Source: Clostridiales bacterium CCNA10 | Lineage (GTDB): Bacteria > Bacillota > Clostridia > Oscillospirales > Oscillospiraceae | Assembly (NCBI GenBank): GCA_003573975.1 | Contig: AP018533.1 | Span: 2,356,001 to 2,420,000 of the forward strand | Length of the DNA: 64,000 nucleotides | Direction: 5' to 3' | Shown here: piece after piece, positions 18,519 to 27,916 of the stretch | Layout: each line of letters opens with the position of its first letter | Numbering within the stretch: position 1 is the stretch's first letter | Translations under genes and position numbers: made by a program | Notes under the pieces: model-generated | Seen by the model: the letters and a program-made list of their open reading frames with translations, nothing else | Databases searched by the model: none | Told to the model about the DNA's origin: nothing

Positions 18519-18557
18519 CGACAGGAGAGAAAGAAAGGAATGATCTCATAAAAATGC

Positions 18558-19982
18558 TTACAGTTTATCTTCCCGCATAAAGTGGGCATTGGTACCATTG
18601 ATGGCAAAGAACTCTTCTGCGGCCCGCTCGCCGATGGTGTCTGGGTACTGGGGGATGGCGGCCAGATACTCTTTTTCATCTACATAGGTAAATGTACCGT
18701 CCTGCATAATCACCTTGCCGTCCACCGCAACCAGAGAAACCTCAGCCCCCCGGGCACTATAAACCAGGTTTGGTACCATATTGCGCATAGGATAGGTATA
18801 TACCGGCAGCATGGAAGGACAGTTGAGATCAATGGCAATGAAATCAGCCCGCTTCCCCGACTCTAAAGAACCCACGGTATCGCCCAAGCCAACAGCCTTA
18901 GCCCCCTCAATGGTGGCCATACGCAGAGCCTTCCAAGCAGGCATGACCTCAGGATTCTGATACTTGATCTTGTTGAAGAGGCACACGTTTTTCATCTCAT
19001 TGATGATATTATGGCAGTTGTTGCCGGGAGCCTGATCAGAACCCAAAGCCACCATACCACCCGCCTCCTGGAAGGCCACGCTGGGGCAGACAATTCCATC
19101 AATGATTCCAATAGAGCCGGGATTGACGATCATGGAGGCCCCGCGTTTGGCAATAAGGGCAGCCTCCTCATCTGTGCAGTCAGTGAGATGAACGGCAATG
19201 AGGGATTCATCCAAATAGCCCAGTTCATCCAAGAAGGCGGTGGGCCGCTTGCCATAACGCTGAACGATCTGATAGGTCTCTCGGTCCCCCTGCTGCACAT
19301 GCATGTGGATTTTGGTTCCCCTGTCTTTGACCGCCTTTTGGATGCGCAGCAGCATCTCTGGGCTGACAAAGTCAGCGCCTTGGGGCCCAAACAGGATCTT
19401 GATCCGACCGCCCGCCTTGTTGTTCCACTGGTCATACAGGGCAATGTTTCGATTCAGGCTCTCTTCGCCCATGGCGTCATCAAACTCATAGAGCTCGCCG
19501 GGTTGATAGACCCGCCGTTTGGCCGCCCGGATGGTTTGGGCAATGTTGCCTCGTGCCCCCACCTTGTCGATGAACGCACACACGTTTTCCATCTTGGATT
19601 CATAGTCGCCCAGCGTAGTGGTGCCCGCCCGGATGGCCTCCAGAATGGCCACCCGGCTACCCGCATCTCGCTCCTTATCGTTGACCGCGTTGTCAAAAGG
19701 CTGAAGACCGAACATCATCCAACTATTGGTGTCCTGGGCCAAGCCCCGCATGATGTTGCAAGCCGTGTGCATGTGGCCGTCAATAAAGCCGGGCAGCACC
19801 ATGTGATGATCCAGGATGATGGTTTCCTCAGCGGTATATTCCACTAAAATTCTGGACCGGTCGCCCACCTCCAGAATCTTGCCTCCATCCACAGCCATGG
19901 CGGCGTCACCGTGATAACCCACGCCAGCCCCTTCCATGGTATAGAAATGGGGCGCCACCACAATAGTATCAATCTTTTTCAT
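18558..19982 (-). CDS. Amidohydrolase-superfamily protein (MTA/SAH deaminase-like)
   Basis: A 474-residue metal-dependent hydrolase. The flanking beta-sandwich at the N terminus leads into the metal motif GFIDGHMHT (His70, His72). A third histidine lies in IHMHVQQGD, another in AVHLTD, and the metal Asp in LGSDQAPGNN; the C-terminal ESGKRADFIAID is the usual closing motif. The arrangement (GHMHTxxNIMRGLAxD, SDQAPGNN) is closest to the SsnA/MtaD deaminase branch acting on ring amidines, but the substrate is not visible. It is the last intact gene of the island, so it may act on a cyclic amide or amidine related to hydantoins. ATG 19982 has AGGAGG. Confidence 0.85.
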   Translation of the reverse strand: MKKIDTIVVAPHFYTMEGAGVGYHGDAAMAVDGGKILEVGDRSRILVEYTAEETIILDHHMVLPGFIDGHMHTACNIMRGLAQDTNSWMMFGLQPFDNAVNDKERDAGSRVAILEAIRAGTTTLGDYESKMENVCAFIDKVGARGNIAQTIRAAKRRVYQPGELYEFDDAMGEESLNRNIALYDQWNNKAGGRIKILFGPQGADFVSPEMLLRIQKAVKDRGTKIHMHVQQGDRETYQIVQRYGKRPTAFLDELGYLDESLIAVHLTDCTDEEAALIAKRGASMIVNPGSIGIIDGIVCPSVAFQEAGGMVALGSDQAPGNNCHNIINEMKNVCLFNKIKYQNPEVMPAWKALRMATIEGAKAVGLGDTVGSLESGKRADFIAIDLNCPSMLPVYTYPMRNMVPNLVYSARGAEVSLVAVDGKVIMQDGTFTYVDEKEYLAAIPQYPDTIGERAAEEFFAINGTNAHFMREDKL

Positions 19983-20012
19983 AAAAAGCCTCCTGTTCCA
20001 ATGGTGAAGCAG

Positions 20013-21545
20013 TTAGTGCACTTTCTCCGGGTAACGCAGCTTGGTAAGCTGGGTCAGCGCAAACAGAACCACTACCAGAATAACAGCGGTAACCACAATG
20101 CTCAAGATATATTGTCCCGTCAGGCCGCCGAAAAGGAATCCAAGGAACGCCGAAATACCAACTGTGATTCCGTAGGGCAGCTGGGTCATGACGTGGACCA
20201 CATGGTTGCAGGAGGCACCGGTGGAGGAGAGTACGGTGGTATCGGAGATGGGGGAGCACTGGTCGCCGAACAGACCGCCGCCGATGACCGCGCCAACCAC
20301 AAACGGAATGGAAATATCAAAGGCAACGGCCATGGGGAAGGCGATGGGCATCATAATGGACCACACCCCCCAGGAGGAGCCGGTTGAAAAGGAAATGAGC
20401 GCGCCAAACAGGAACACAAGGGCAGGAACCAGTCCGGGAGTCAGGTAGTTCTCTACAATGTGGATCAGAAACTCGCTGGTGCCCATACCTTTGACGATGG
20501 AACCCAGAGACCAAGCACACACCAGGATGAAGGGGACAGAAATGAGTTCGGCCATGCCGTTGACAAAGGTGTCAAAGGCCTTAGTCACACTGAACAGTTT
20601 GGTGCTCACACCCATAATACCGGCGCCCACCGCGCCGCCCATAAAGGCGATGCAGATGGCTAGGGTAATGTTCGCGTTCCGGAAGCATTCCACCAGCCCA
20701 TTGTTGACCAGATCGCCGGACCAGAAAATGGTGGCAAAGAGGGAACCAAAGAGGAAGAGGATGGGGATGATAAAGTTCCACATGGTGAGCTTATAGCCCT
20801 GGGGCAGTTCATTTTTCACCTCAGGTACCAGGGGCTGGATCCCATCGCCCAGCAGCTTGCCGGTCTCCCGAGCCCGCTTTTCTTCCTTGTACATCGGCCC
20901 GAAGTTCAAACCAAAAGTAGCGACGATCAAAACGGTGATCATGGCAAACACGCCGTACAGGTTAAAGGGGAGCATATTCAGCCAGATGCCCCACTCGCTG
21001 CCCTCAATGCCGGCAGCCAACAGTTCTGCGGCAATCAGACCGGTGATGAAGGGGCCGTAGCTACTGATAGGAGAAAGAGCGGCCAAGTTGCAGCCCATGG
21101 AGTCCAGGATATAAGCCAGCTTTGCTCGGGAGATACGCACCATATCGGTAACAGGACGCATAATGGTACCCAGCATAAGGCAGGGCTCCGTGTAGCTGAA
21201 AATGAAGGCGCTCAGGCAGGTGACGACCTGGCCCTTTTTGGCGGTATTGATGACTTTTGTCACCTTGGTGGCAAATGCCTCCGCGGCACCGGTGGTGCGC
21301 AGCATGGCGATCATGCCGCCAGAGAGGGTGACCAGAACAATCAAAGACGCGTTTCCGCTGAGAGAAGGAATCACATAGTCCGAGATAATTTTGACAAAGC
21401 CAACCAGAGGATTAAATCCGTTCATCATGGTGGAGCCCAGCCAAACTGCGATAAACAAAGAGAAAATTGTCTGCTTGGTCCACAGGGCCAACCCGATGGC
21501 TACGATGGGGGGGATGAGACACAACACACCATATGTGGTATCCAT
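20013..21545 (-). CDS. nhaC: NhaC-family Na+/H+ antiporter-like transporter of the hydantoin island
   Basis: A 510-residue membrane protein with about 12 helices and the NhaC hallmarks GSSWGVWSIMMPI and GDQCSPISDTTVLSSTGASC. It is related to the riboswitch-controlled protein at 9806 but lacks its signal-like N terminus. ATG 21545 has AGGAGG. Placed between the hydantoinase and amidohydrolase genes, it is likely the importer for the island's substrate or product, with sodium or proton coupling. That assignment is from context only. Confidence 0.88.
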   Translation of the reverse strand: MDTTYGVLCLIPPIVAIGLALWTKQTIFSLFIAVWLGSTMMNGFNPLVGFVKIISDYVIPSLSGNASLIVLVTLSGGMIAMLRTTGAAEAFATKVTKVINTAKKGQVVTCLSAFIFSYTEPCLMLGTIMRPVTDMVRISRAKLAYILDSMGCNLAALSPISSYGPFITGLIAAELLAAGIEGSEWGIWLNMLPFNLYGVFAMITVLIVATFGLNFGPMYKEEKRARETGKLLGDGIQPLVPEVKNELPQGYKLTMWNFIIPILFLFGSLFATIFWSGDLVNNGLVECFRNANITLAICIAFMGGAVGAGIMGVSTKLFSVTKAFDTFVNGMAELISVPFILVCAWSLGSIVKGMGTSEFLIHIVENYLTPGLVPALVFLFGALISFSTGSSWGVWSIMMPIAFPMAVAFDISIPFVVGAVIGGGLFGDQCSPISDTTVLSSTGASCNHVVHVMTQLPYGITVGISAFLGFLFGGLTGQYILSIVVTAVILVVVLFALTQLTKLRYPEKVH

Positions 21546-21723
21546 ACAAGAAACCTCCTGTCATAAAATACTCTGTGGTTTTTCTTTCATGGAATCGCTG
21601 CTTTCGCAGATACAGGCCCGCCAAAGCCCAGGACCCACACCTCCTCACTTCTTTTTTGACTCTTTTTACCTCTCTCCAATGTACACTGCTTGGGCGGGGC
21701 AGCCTGCTGCGGGTTGCACTGGA

Positions 21724-23130
21724 TCAGTTCCGGTTTTCGTAACCGGAGGCATACATGCTGGCGGGAATAAACTGTCCCTGGCCGTAGCGGCCCACAAACT
21801 TGGCGTTTTCCACTACCACCTGTCCCCGCAACAGAACAGTCTCCACCCGGCCGGACTGGCGGCGTCCCTCATAGAGGTTGTAGTCCACGCCGTTGGGGTT
21901 GTCCGCCAGGCGGATCACGCCCTCATAGCTGGGATCAAAGATCACAATGTCTGCGTCGGACCCTACCGCCAACGTGCCCTTTCGGGGGTAAATGCCGTTA
22001 ATCTTAGCGGGCTGGGTAGCGATGACGTCTACAAATTTCTGACGGCTCAGCTTGCCGGTACATACGCCTTCGGTCCATACCATATGCAGGCGATCACCGG
22101 CACCGGGGGAGCCGTTGGGGATCTGCGTGAAATCGTCCCGCCCCGCCTGCTTGAGCTCGGCTACGTCGATGCCGCAGTGGTCGGAGGAGACCGCCGTCAG
22201 CAGTCCGCCGGCCAGAGCCTGCCACAGGGCCTCACAGTCCTCCTGATCCCGCAGGGCAGGGGAGCAGACAAACTTGGCCGCTTCGTTGAAATCGGGGTTA
22301 TCCAGAACCTCCTTGGTGGTGGTCAGATAATGGGTGCAGGTCTCGCCGGAGACTCGCTGGCCAGTCCCCTTCGCCTTTTGCAGTTCGGCAATGGCCTCCC
22401 TGCAGGTCATATGTGCAATATATAGGGGTGTATCGGTCTGGCCAGCCAGGTAGATAGCCCGACGCACCGCCTCCGCCTCGGTAAAGGGCGGGCGGGAGAC
22501 GTAGTGGTAATGGGGGGTCAGCTGTCCCTTCTTTACGCACTCGCTGCGCAGGAAATTTAGGATCTCACCGTTTTCTGCGTGGACAAATACGGTGGCACCT
22601 ACCTGGCGGCTCTTCTCCAGAATGCGGAAGAAAGTTCCGTCGTCCACATGAAGCGGAGAGCCATTATACGCCATAAAGATCTTAATGCTGGAGATCCCTC
22701 GCTTGGGAAAGTCCTCAATTTCCTCAAATATGCTGTCCATGATATATGTTACCATGGCGTGAAGGGCAAAGTCCACGCAGGTTTTATCCTTTGCCCGGGT
22801 GTTGATTCGGTAATCAATGGAGTCAAGCAGGCCCCGGTCCGGATCCTGAGGCGCAAAATCCACAATGGTAGTAGTTCCGCCTACAATGGCGGAGTCGGTG
22901 GTCTCATAACCGGCGGTGTCCCGATCACCCACGTTGCACAGGGCGGAAAAGTGGGTGTGCTGGTCTACGCCGCCCGGAAACACATATTTTCCCTGGGCAT
23001 CTATCACACGATCTGCCTTCTCGTCCAAATGGGCCCCCATGGCACGGATGATCTCACCCTCCACCAAGATATCACCCACAAACTCCTGTTCCGCGGTTAC
23101 AATGGTGCCTCCTTTGATCAAGGTGCGCAT
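21724..23130 (-). CDS. hydA: Dihydropyrimidinase/D-hydantoinase family protein
   Basis: A 468-residue cyclic amidase that opens hydantoin or dihydropyrimidine rings to N-carbamoyl amino acids. All residues of the binuclear metal site are visible: His58 and His60 (GVDQHTH), Lys150 expected to be carbamylated (SSIKIFMAY), His184 (VFVHAENG), His240 (IAHMT) and Asp317 (SSDHC). Length and order match hydantoinases. The real substrate (5-substituted hydantoin versus dihydrouracil) cannot be told from sequence, but the neighbouring hydantoin racemase and carbamoylase favour hydantoins. ATG 23130 follows AGGAG. Confidence 0.92.
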   Translation of the reverse strand: MRTLIKGGTIVTAEQEFVGDILVEGEIIRAMGAHLDEKADRVIDAQGKYVFPGGVDQHTHFSALCNVGDRDTAGYETTDSAIVGGTTTIVDFAPQDPDRGLLDSIDYRINTRAKDKTCVDFALHAMVTYIMDSIFEEIEDFPKRGISSIKIFMAYNGSPLHVDDGTFFRILEKSRQVGATVFVHAENGEILNFLRSECVKKGQLTPHYHYVSRPPFTEAEAVRRAIYLAGQTDTPLYIAHMTCREAIAELQKAKGTGQRVSGETCTHYLTTTKEVLDNPDFNEAAKFVCSPALRDQEDCEALWQALAGGLLTAVSSDHCGIDVAELKQAGRDDFTQIPNGSPGAGDRLHMVWTEGVCTGKLSRQKFVDVIATQPAKINGIYPRKGTLAVGSDADIVIFDPSYEGVIRLADNPNGVDYNLYEGRRQSGRVETVLLRGQVVVENAKFVGRYGQGQFIPASMYASGYENRN

Positions 23131-23141
23131 ACAGTCATCTC

Positions 23142-23888
23142 CTAAAACATCAAATCTTCTTGTGTAAACATGGGGAACCCCACGATCTTCTTAGGCTCCG
23201 GAAATCCCCAGGTAGATACCTTGCTGGTGTGCAGCCCCATGTCCACCATGGCCTCTGCAAATTTGACTGCGGGCATCACTCCGTCCAGCACGGGAACGCC
23301 CAACCGGGCAGACAAGTCCTGGACAAAGTCCACAAAACCGGCGCATCCCAGCAGGATACACTCCGCTCCGTCCTGCCGCACTGCCAGTTCTCCCTGGTGT
23401 GCCAGAGCCTCCAGCCCCCTCTGCGGGTCCCGACCAAATTCCAACACGCTCAGGCCGGTAGAGCGGATGGAGCGGCAGAATTTCTCCGCTCCGTAGTTGG
23501 CTACCACATCTTCCGTCACCTTGCGGGAGCGATCCAGCACCGATACGATAGAGAAATAGGGGGCAATGAATTTTGCCGCTGTGATGGCCGACTCGCAGAT
23601 CCCCAGCACCGGCTTAGAGGTGACCTCCCGTGCAGCCTGGAGCCCGGGGTCCCCGAAGCAGGCAATGATAAAAGCGTCGGCTCCTTCCTCCCGGTCTCCC
23701 CGGATCACCTCTTTCAGAACCCCGGGAACAGCCAAATGCTCATCCACATAGCACTCGATACTGTCCGGTCCGGACGCCGGGCTGACAGCCCAAACCTGGG
23801 TATCGCTGCGGGCCACCCGGCGGGCCAGATTCTCTACACTGTCGGTCATAGATTGTGTCGTATTGGGGTTGATGATCTTGATTTTCAC
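23142..23888 (-). CDS. hyuE: Asp/Glu/hydantoin racemase family protein
   Basis: A 248-residue cofactor-independent racemase with two catalytic cysteines, Cys77 (IIACFGDPG) and Cys182 (LLGCAGF), placed as in characterised hydantoin racemases. The N terminus IKIINPNTT binds the ring. It should interconvert D and L 5-substituted hydantoins, letting HydA use both. The start is GTG 23888, which overlaps the stop of the upstream M20 gene as GTGA, with AGGAGG before it. It is followed by hydA 11 bases downstream. Confidence 0.9.
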   Translation of the reverse strand: MKIKIINPNTTQSMTDSVENLARRVARSDTQVWAVSPASGPDSIECYVDEHLAVPGVLKEVIRGDREEGADAFIIACFGDPGLQAAREVTSKPVLGICESAITAAKFIAPYFSIVSVLDRSRKVTEDVVANYGAEKFCRSIRSTGLSVLEFGRDPQRGLEALAHQGELAVRQDGAECILLGCAGFVDFVQDLSARLGVPVLDGVMPAVKFAEAMVDMGLHTSKVSTWGFPEPKKIVGFPMFTQEDLMF

Positions 23889-25066
23889 ATATCTCCCTCC
23901 TCTTGATCCAAGGCTTGAACCATTTCCATCAGCAGCTGGGCACCCCGGTACAGGTCCTCAGGCGCACTGTACTCACGAATAGAGTGGCTGACTCCGTCTT
24001 TGCTGGGAATGAACAGGAGCATGGAGGGCACGGTTTTTCCCCAATTCATCAGATCATGACCAGCGCCGCTGAACATGTTCCGAAAGCGGATGCCGCGGCG
24101 ACAGCAGAGCCTCTCACTCAGCTCCATCAGCTTCGGGCTGCACTGGGTCGGCTCCTGACGGATATACGCTTCCCCTGTCAGCTCCGCATGCTCTTCCAGC
24201 ACGGAAGCGATCACCTGATCCATGGGCTCCATGGTCGGGTTGCGCAGTTCCACAATAAACTCCACCTTGCCAGGAATCACATTGACCGCTCCCGGAAACA
24301 CCTGGAGCGTGCCCACGGTACAGACCATATCCGGCGAAGCGGCTCTGGCCCGATCCATAAGCTTGGTAATGATCCGGCAGGCGCTTACCAGGGCATCATC
24401 CCGCAGATGCATGGGTGTACTGCCTGCATGGTTGGCGCAGCCGGAAACCGTCATGCGGTAGCGCACGATACCTACAATGCCGCCTGCCAGGCCGATTTGC
24501 GCCCCCTCCGCCTCCAGAAGTCCCCCTTGCTCAATGTGCAGCTCCAAATAGCACTGATATTGGGCTAAATCCTGGCGGCAGGCACCCACCTGCTCCATCG
24601 TAAGGGCGTGAAGTGCCAGATTGGGCCGCATGGCACCGTCAATTGCTCCTCCGGTGAAGGCCTTGCTGCCAAAGGTCCCGCCGATGACATTACCCTCCTC
24701 CTCGGTAAAGGCAACCACCTGAATGGGATGCCGGTTTTGATACCCCAGCTCCCGAAGGCGCTGCACACATTCGATACCGGCCAATACGCCGTAGGCTCCG
24801 TCATAGATCCCACCCCCGGGCACTGTGTCGATGTGGGACCCCATGCAGATAGTCTTCCCTTTGCCGGGCAGCGTACCAATCAGATTGCCTACGGGATCGA
24901 TGGACGTCTGAAGTCCCGCCTGCTCCATACACCACTGCACATAGGCCCGTCCTTCGTCATAGGCAGGCGTATAGGGCAGTCGTGTGGTTCCTTCCCCTGG
25001 CACAAAGCCGATCTGTCCCAGCCGGGTGAGATGGCCGGATAAGCGGGGGCCGTTGATATCACTCAT
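23885..25066 (-). CDS. M20-family Zn-dependent N-carbamoyl-amino-acid hydrolase (or allantoate/ureidoglycolate amidohydrolase)
   Basis: A 393-residue M20/M28-type amidohydrolase of the HyuC/AllC subfamily. Metal ligands are His78 (GSHIDTVPGGG), bridging Asp89 (YDGAYGVLAG), catalytic Glu123 with Glu124 (TEEEGN), and a C-terminal His in SGAGHDL. The family motif ELHIEQGG (His177) marks N-carbamoyl-L-amino-acid hydrolases and allantoate amidohydrolases. It removes the carbamoyl group, releasing ammonia and CO2 and a free amino acid. ATG 25066 overlaps the aminotransferase stop as ATGA. Its place between aminotransferase and racemase fits the hydantoin route. Confidence 0.88.
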   Translation of the reverse strand: MSDINGPRLSGHLTRLGQIGFVPGEGTTRLPYTPAYDEGRAYVQWCMEQAGLQTSIDPVGNLIGTLPGKGKTICMGSHIDTVPGGGIYDGAYGVLAGIECVQRLRELGYQNRHPIQVVAFTEEEGNVIGGTFGSKAFTGGAIDGAMRPNLALHALTMEQVGACRQDLAQYQCYLELHIEQGGLLEAEGAQIGLAGGIVGIVRYRMTVSGCANHAGSTPMHLRDDALVSACRIITKLMDRARAASPDMVCTVGTLQVFPGAVNVIPGKVEFIVELRNPTMEPMDQVIASVLEEHAELTGEAYIRQEPTQCSPKLMELSERLCCRRGIRFRNMFSGAGHDLMNWGKTVPSMLLFIPSKDGVSHSIREYSAPEDLYRGAQLLMEMVQALDQEEGDM

Positions 25067-26244
25067 GCCCGGTCCCCCTGGGCTGCGTGGGCGCGGACAA
25101 ACTCCTCCAACGCCTCCAGACCCTGTTCCAGGCATTCCATGGATGTGGCATAGGACAGGCGAATGTACCCCTCACCAAAGTCTCCAAACGCGGTGCCCGG
25201 TACCACAACCACCTGCTTTTCTTCCAGCAGCTTCATAGCAAATTCCTCGCAGGGCATGCCCAGGCGACTGATGTTGATAAACGCATAGAAGGTTCCGGCA
25301 GGAGTATGACAGGACAGCCCTGGAATTTCAGCGATTCGCTGTATCACATAGTCTCTGCGCAGACGGTACTGCTCCACCATATACTTCAGGTGATCTTGAG
25401 ATCCCTCCAACGCTTCAATGGCAGCAACCTGGCATGGAGTAGCCGCACAGGCACTGACATTTTCCTGCAGCTTGATCATATTTCGGATCAGTTCCTCCGG
25501 TCCAGCGGCGTAGCCAATACGCCAGCCGGTCATAGCATACGTTTTGGAAAGGCTGTCAATGACCAACGTGCGCTCCTTCATTCCGGGCAGGGTGGCAAAT
25601 CCAGTGTATGTCCTCCCGTCAAAGAGGATATGCTTATATACCTCGTCTGCTAGCACCACCAGGTCCCGCTCCTGAGCCAGTTTTGCCAGCTGGGATAGTG
25701 TCTCAGCACTGGCTACGGCTCCCGTTGGATTGCAGGGGCTGTTTAAAATGATCGCCTTTGTCTTGCTGGTGATGGTCTCGGCAACAGCGGATACATCCAA
25801 ATCAAACCCCCGCTGTGCATCAGTTTTCACGGATACCGGCACGCCGCCGCACATCCGGATCTGCTGAATGTAATTGGTCCAGCAGGGCTCATTGACGATG
25901 ACCTCATCTCCTGGGTTCAGCAGCACCTTCAGGGCTAAAAACAATGCTCCCATAGCTCCGGGCGTTACTACGATCTGGCTCGCCGGATCGTAGGACAACC
26001 CTTCTGTACGCGCAAGATAACGGGCGATAGCCTGGCGCAGAGCCAGCAGGCCCGCATTTTCGGAATATTTGGTCTTGCCTTCTCGGATGGCCCGGCACCC
26101 GGCCTCCACCACATTTGCCGAGGCGGTAAAATCCGGTTCTCCCAGCGTGAAGCTGAGCACACGGTCATATTCCAGCGCCTTATTAAACATTCTCCGGATC
26201 TTGGAGGGCTGGATCTGCTGGGTGTTGTCTGAAATCTGAATCAT
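25063..26244 (-). CDS. Class I/II PLP-dependent aminotransferase
   Basis: A 393-residue fold-type I aminotransferase. The PLP Lys234 is in SLSKTYAMTGWRIGY, with Asn in NSPCNPTGA, Asp/Tyr in LADEVYKH, and the C-terminal substrate arginine in YIRLSYA. It resembles the AspC/aromatic aminotransferase group. In this operon it would convert the amino acid released by the M20 hydrolase to a 2-oxo acid, or supply an amino donor step. ATG 26244 follows AAAGGAG. It overlaps both neighbours by ATGA, showing strict co-translation. Confidence 0.9.
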   Translation of the reverse strand: MIQISDNTQQIQPSKIRRMFNKALEYDRVLSFTLGEPDFTASANVVEAGCRAIREGKTKYSENAGLLALRQAIARYLARTEGLSYDPASQIVVTPGAMGALFLALKVLLNPGDEVIVNEPCWTNYIQQIRMCGGVPVSVKTDAQRGFDLDVSAVAETITSKTKAIILNSPCNPTGAVASAETLSQLAKLAQERDLVVLADEVYKHILFDGRTYTGFATLPGMKERTLVIDSLSKTYAMTGWRIGYAAGPEELIRNMIKLQENVSACAATPCQVAAIEALEGSQDHLKYMVEQYRLRRDYVIQRIAEIPGLSCHTPAGTFYAFINISRLGMPCEEFAMKLLEEKQVVVVPGTAFGDFGEGYIRLSYATSMECLEQGLEALEEFVRAHAAQGDRA

Positions 26245-26915
26245 ACAAGTGACTCCTTTCTGCTCTGATTTTTCCGTTCCCTGAGTTTTAGAATGGTCAT
26301 CAATATACCAAACACCAGGGAAAGGACTGCGGCAAATACAATGCGATACTCTTGGGGAAGAAGAAAACCAACGGTATTGATGGGAATCCAAAACAGTGGA
26401 ATGGTTTTAAACAGGGTAAAATCCACCAGCTCGCCCCAGTCCACCGAGTCCACTGCCTGGCGCGGCGTAATATGGCGTCCCTCCAGAAAGCGGATCTCGC
26501 CATAATTTCCACACACCCGCATCAGGGCGGAGTGGATGGGGGCAAAAAACAGATTGTTGGTACAGCTGGTAAAAAAGGCTAGCGCCAAAGCATTTCCATA
26601 TCCGGGAAGCAGCCCAGCCGCCATGGCTTGCTGCGTACCCTGGCTGAACACGCTGAAGGCCAGGGTAACAAAAAGGCCTCCTACTCCCCAGCTTACACTT
26701 TTGAACCATGTGGCCCGGTTGATCTGCCAGTGTCCCTCCAGCATCCGCCCCGAGAGCAGCTCTCCCGCCGTAGCATAGACGGAAAATTGAATAAATCCGG
26801 CCAGATAAGGATACATTGCATTAAACCAAGCAAAGCCCCCTGTAACACAAAGGAGCACGGTGGCCGCGGCCAGCAGTCCATAGGCAGCCACCCAATAGAT
26901 ATCCCTTCGTTTCAT
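26241..26915 (-). CDS. Polytopic membrane protein resembling Mpv17/PMP22 proteins
   Basis: About 224 residues with five or six predicted helices. The C-terminal third (FKTIPLFWIPINTVGFLLP then QEYRIVFAAVLSLVFG) resembles the Mpv17/PMP22 signature (W/F-x-P-x2-x-x-N-F-x-x-V-P-x-x-x-R-v). The upstream DxxxWGELVDF also recalls it. Mpv17 proteins are small membrane channels best known from mitochondria and peroxisomes; bacterial relatives are uncharacterised. It is the first gene of the operon and overlaps the aminotransferase start by ATGA. ATG 26915 has AGGGG six bases upstream; ATG 26921 is too close. The family call is from pattern memory and moderate. Confidence 0.5.
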   Translation of the reverse strand: MKRRDIYWVAAYGLLAAATVLLCVTGGFAWFNAMYPYLAGFIQFSVYATAGELLSGRMLEGHWQINRATWFKSVSWGVGGLFVTLAFSVFSQGTQQAMAAGLLPGYGNALALAFFTSCTNNLFFAPIHSALMRVCGNYGEIRFLEGRHITPRQAVDSVDWGELVDFTLFKTIPLFWIPINTVGFLLPQEYRIVFAAVLSLVFGILMTILKLRERKNQSRKESLV

Positions 26916-26952
26916 ATACATCCCCTAACTTTTGTATCCTAAATATAGCAAA

Positions 26953-26987
26953 ATGGAGCCGGCGTTGAAATTCAGCGCCGGCTCCAT
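26953..26987 (-). terminator. Terminator of the LuxR gene
   Basis: ATGGAGCCGGCG pairs with CGCCGGCTCCAT around an 11-base loop, followed on the minus strand by TTTTGC. It lies between the LuxR gene and the catabolic operon, so the operon may have its own promoter or depend on readthrough. Confidence 0.75.
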
Positions 26988-27115
26988 CTTATTTAATCCA
27001 TGTATTATCCAAGGAGATCTTATATTTCTCTGTATGGGACCGATGTTTCTTTTTATACCACTAAAGGATACTGCAATTCAAACAATTTCAAACAAGCTTT
27101 ATTGCTTAAATTTAT

Positions 27116-27916
27116 TTATAGTGCATCAAAATCAATCTTGTTTGTGGACATTGGGAGGCTTTGGAGCATTTGCACCCGATTCCGTACGTTCATCTTGGTG
27201 TAAATACTGTGGAAATGTTTTTTTACCGTATGGATGCTGATATTCATTTTTTGGGCAATGTCTTCATTGGACAGTCCATGTACCGCCAGATCCAACATCT
27301 CTCCCTCCCGACTGGTCAGACCGTATTGACGGCACAGCTTCTCATGGTACCCTTTTGCAAAGAAATAACGGGTGTCACCCTTTTTAGCCTCATATACCAG
27401 ACGGTATGCAAAGTGCTTGTGCAGCTGCTCCAGTACAAACATATCCCGTTCACTGAATGGAGGCTTGTCTGCCTCACGATACAGCCGCAATAGGCCCACC
27501 GGCTCCTCCCGGAAACAGATCGAGAGTCCCACCGAGTGGGTCAGGTGGTTGGGCAAATAAAAGTTCTGGTAAATTCCTTGATTTTTTATCTGCTCCTCCG
27601 GAACGGACATGGATTCCCGAAAGGCCCCACCTTTGCAGGTATACAGAACCCAGCGAAATGCGTCTGAGTTTAAACTCTCCTGTACCCAGGCATTCACTGC
27701 CTGCTGAGACAGGTGAAACGCCGCGGGCGTCTGAAACTGATAGGCCCCGTCTTCGGTGGTGGAGATCCGGGCAAAAATAGCTGCATCATAAGGAATAAGA
27801 AAGGGCAGCCATCGATTCAGCATTTCCTGCTGCATCTCCTCTACTGTATAGATAAAAGAAATATTATACGCAATTTCATTGAGGAGTATCCACTCATTTT
27901 CATTTAAAAATGCCAT
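27116..27916 (-). CDS. LuxR-family transcriptional regulator
   Basis: A 266-residue protein with a C-terminal LuxR/GerE helix-turn-helix (about 196-252: LTSREGEMLDLAVHGLSNED, then VKKHFHSIYTKMNV). The 190-residue N-terminal region (GAF/autoinducer-binding-like alpha-beta pattern) has no obvious phosphoryl site, so it may sense a small molecule. ATG 27916 follows GGGAGG. It is directly upstream of and co-directional with the hydantoin island, making it the likely activator. Ligand unknown. Confidence 0.85.
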   Translation of the reverse strand: MAFLNENEWILLNEIAYNISFIYTVEEMQQEMLNRWLPFLIPYDAAIFARISTTEDGAYQFQTPAAFHLSQQAVNAWVQESLNSDAFRWVLYTCKGGAFRESMSVPEEQIKNQGIYQNFYLPNHLTHSVGLSICFREEPVGLLRLYREADKPPFSERDMFVLEQLHKHFAYRLVYEAKKGDTRYFFAKGYHEKLCRQYGLTSREGEMLDLAVHGLSNEDIAQKMNISIHTVKKHFHSIYTKMNVRNRVQMLQSLPMSTNKIDFDAL

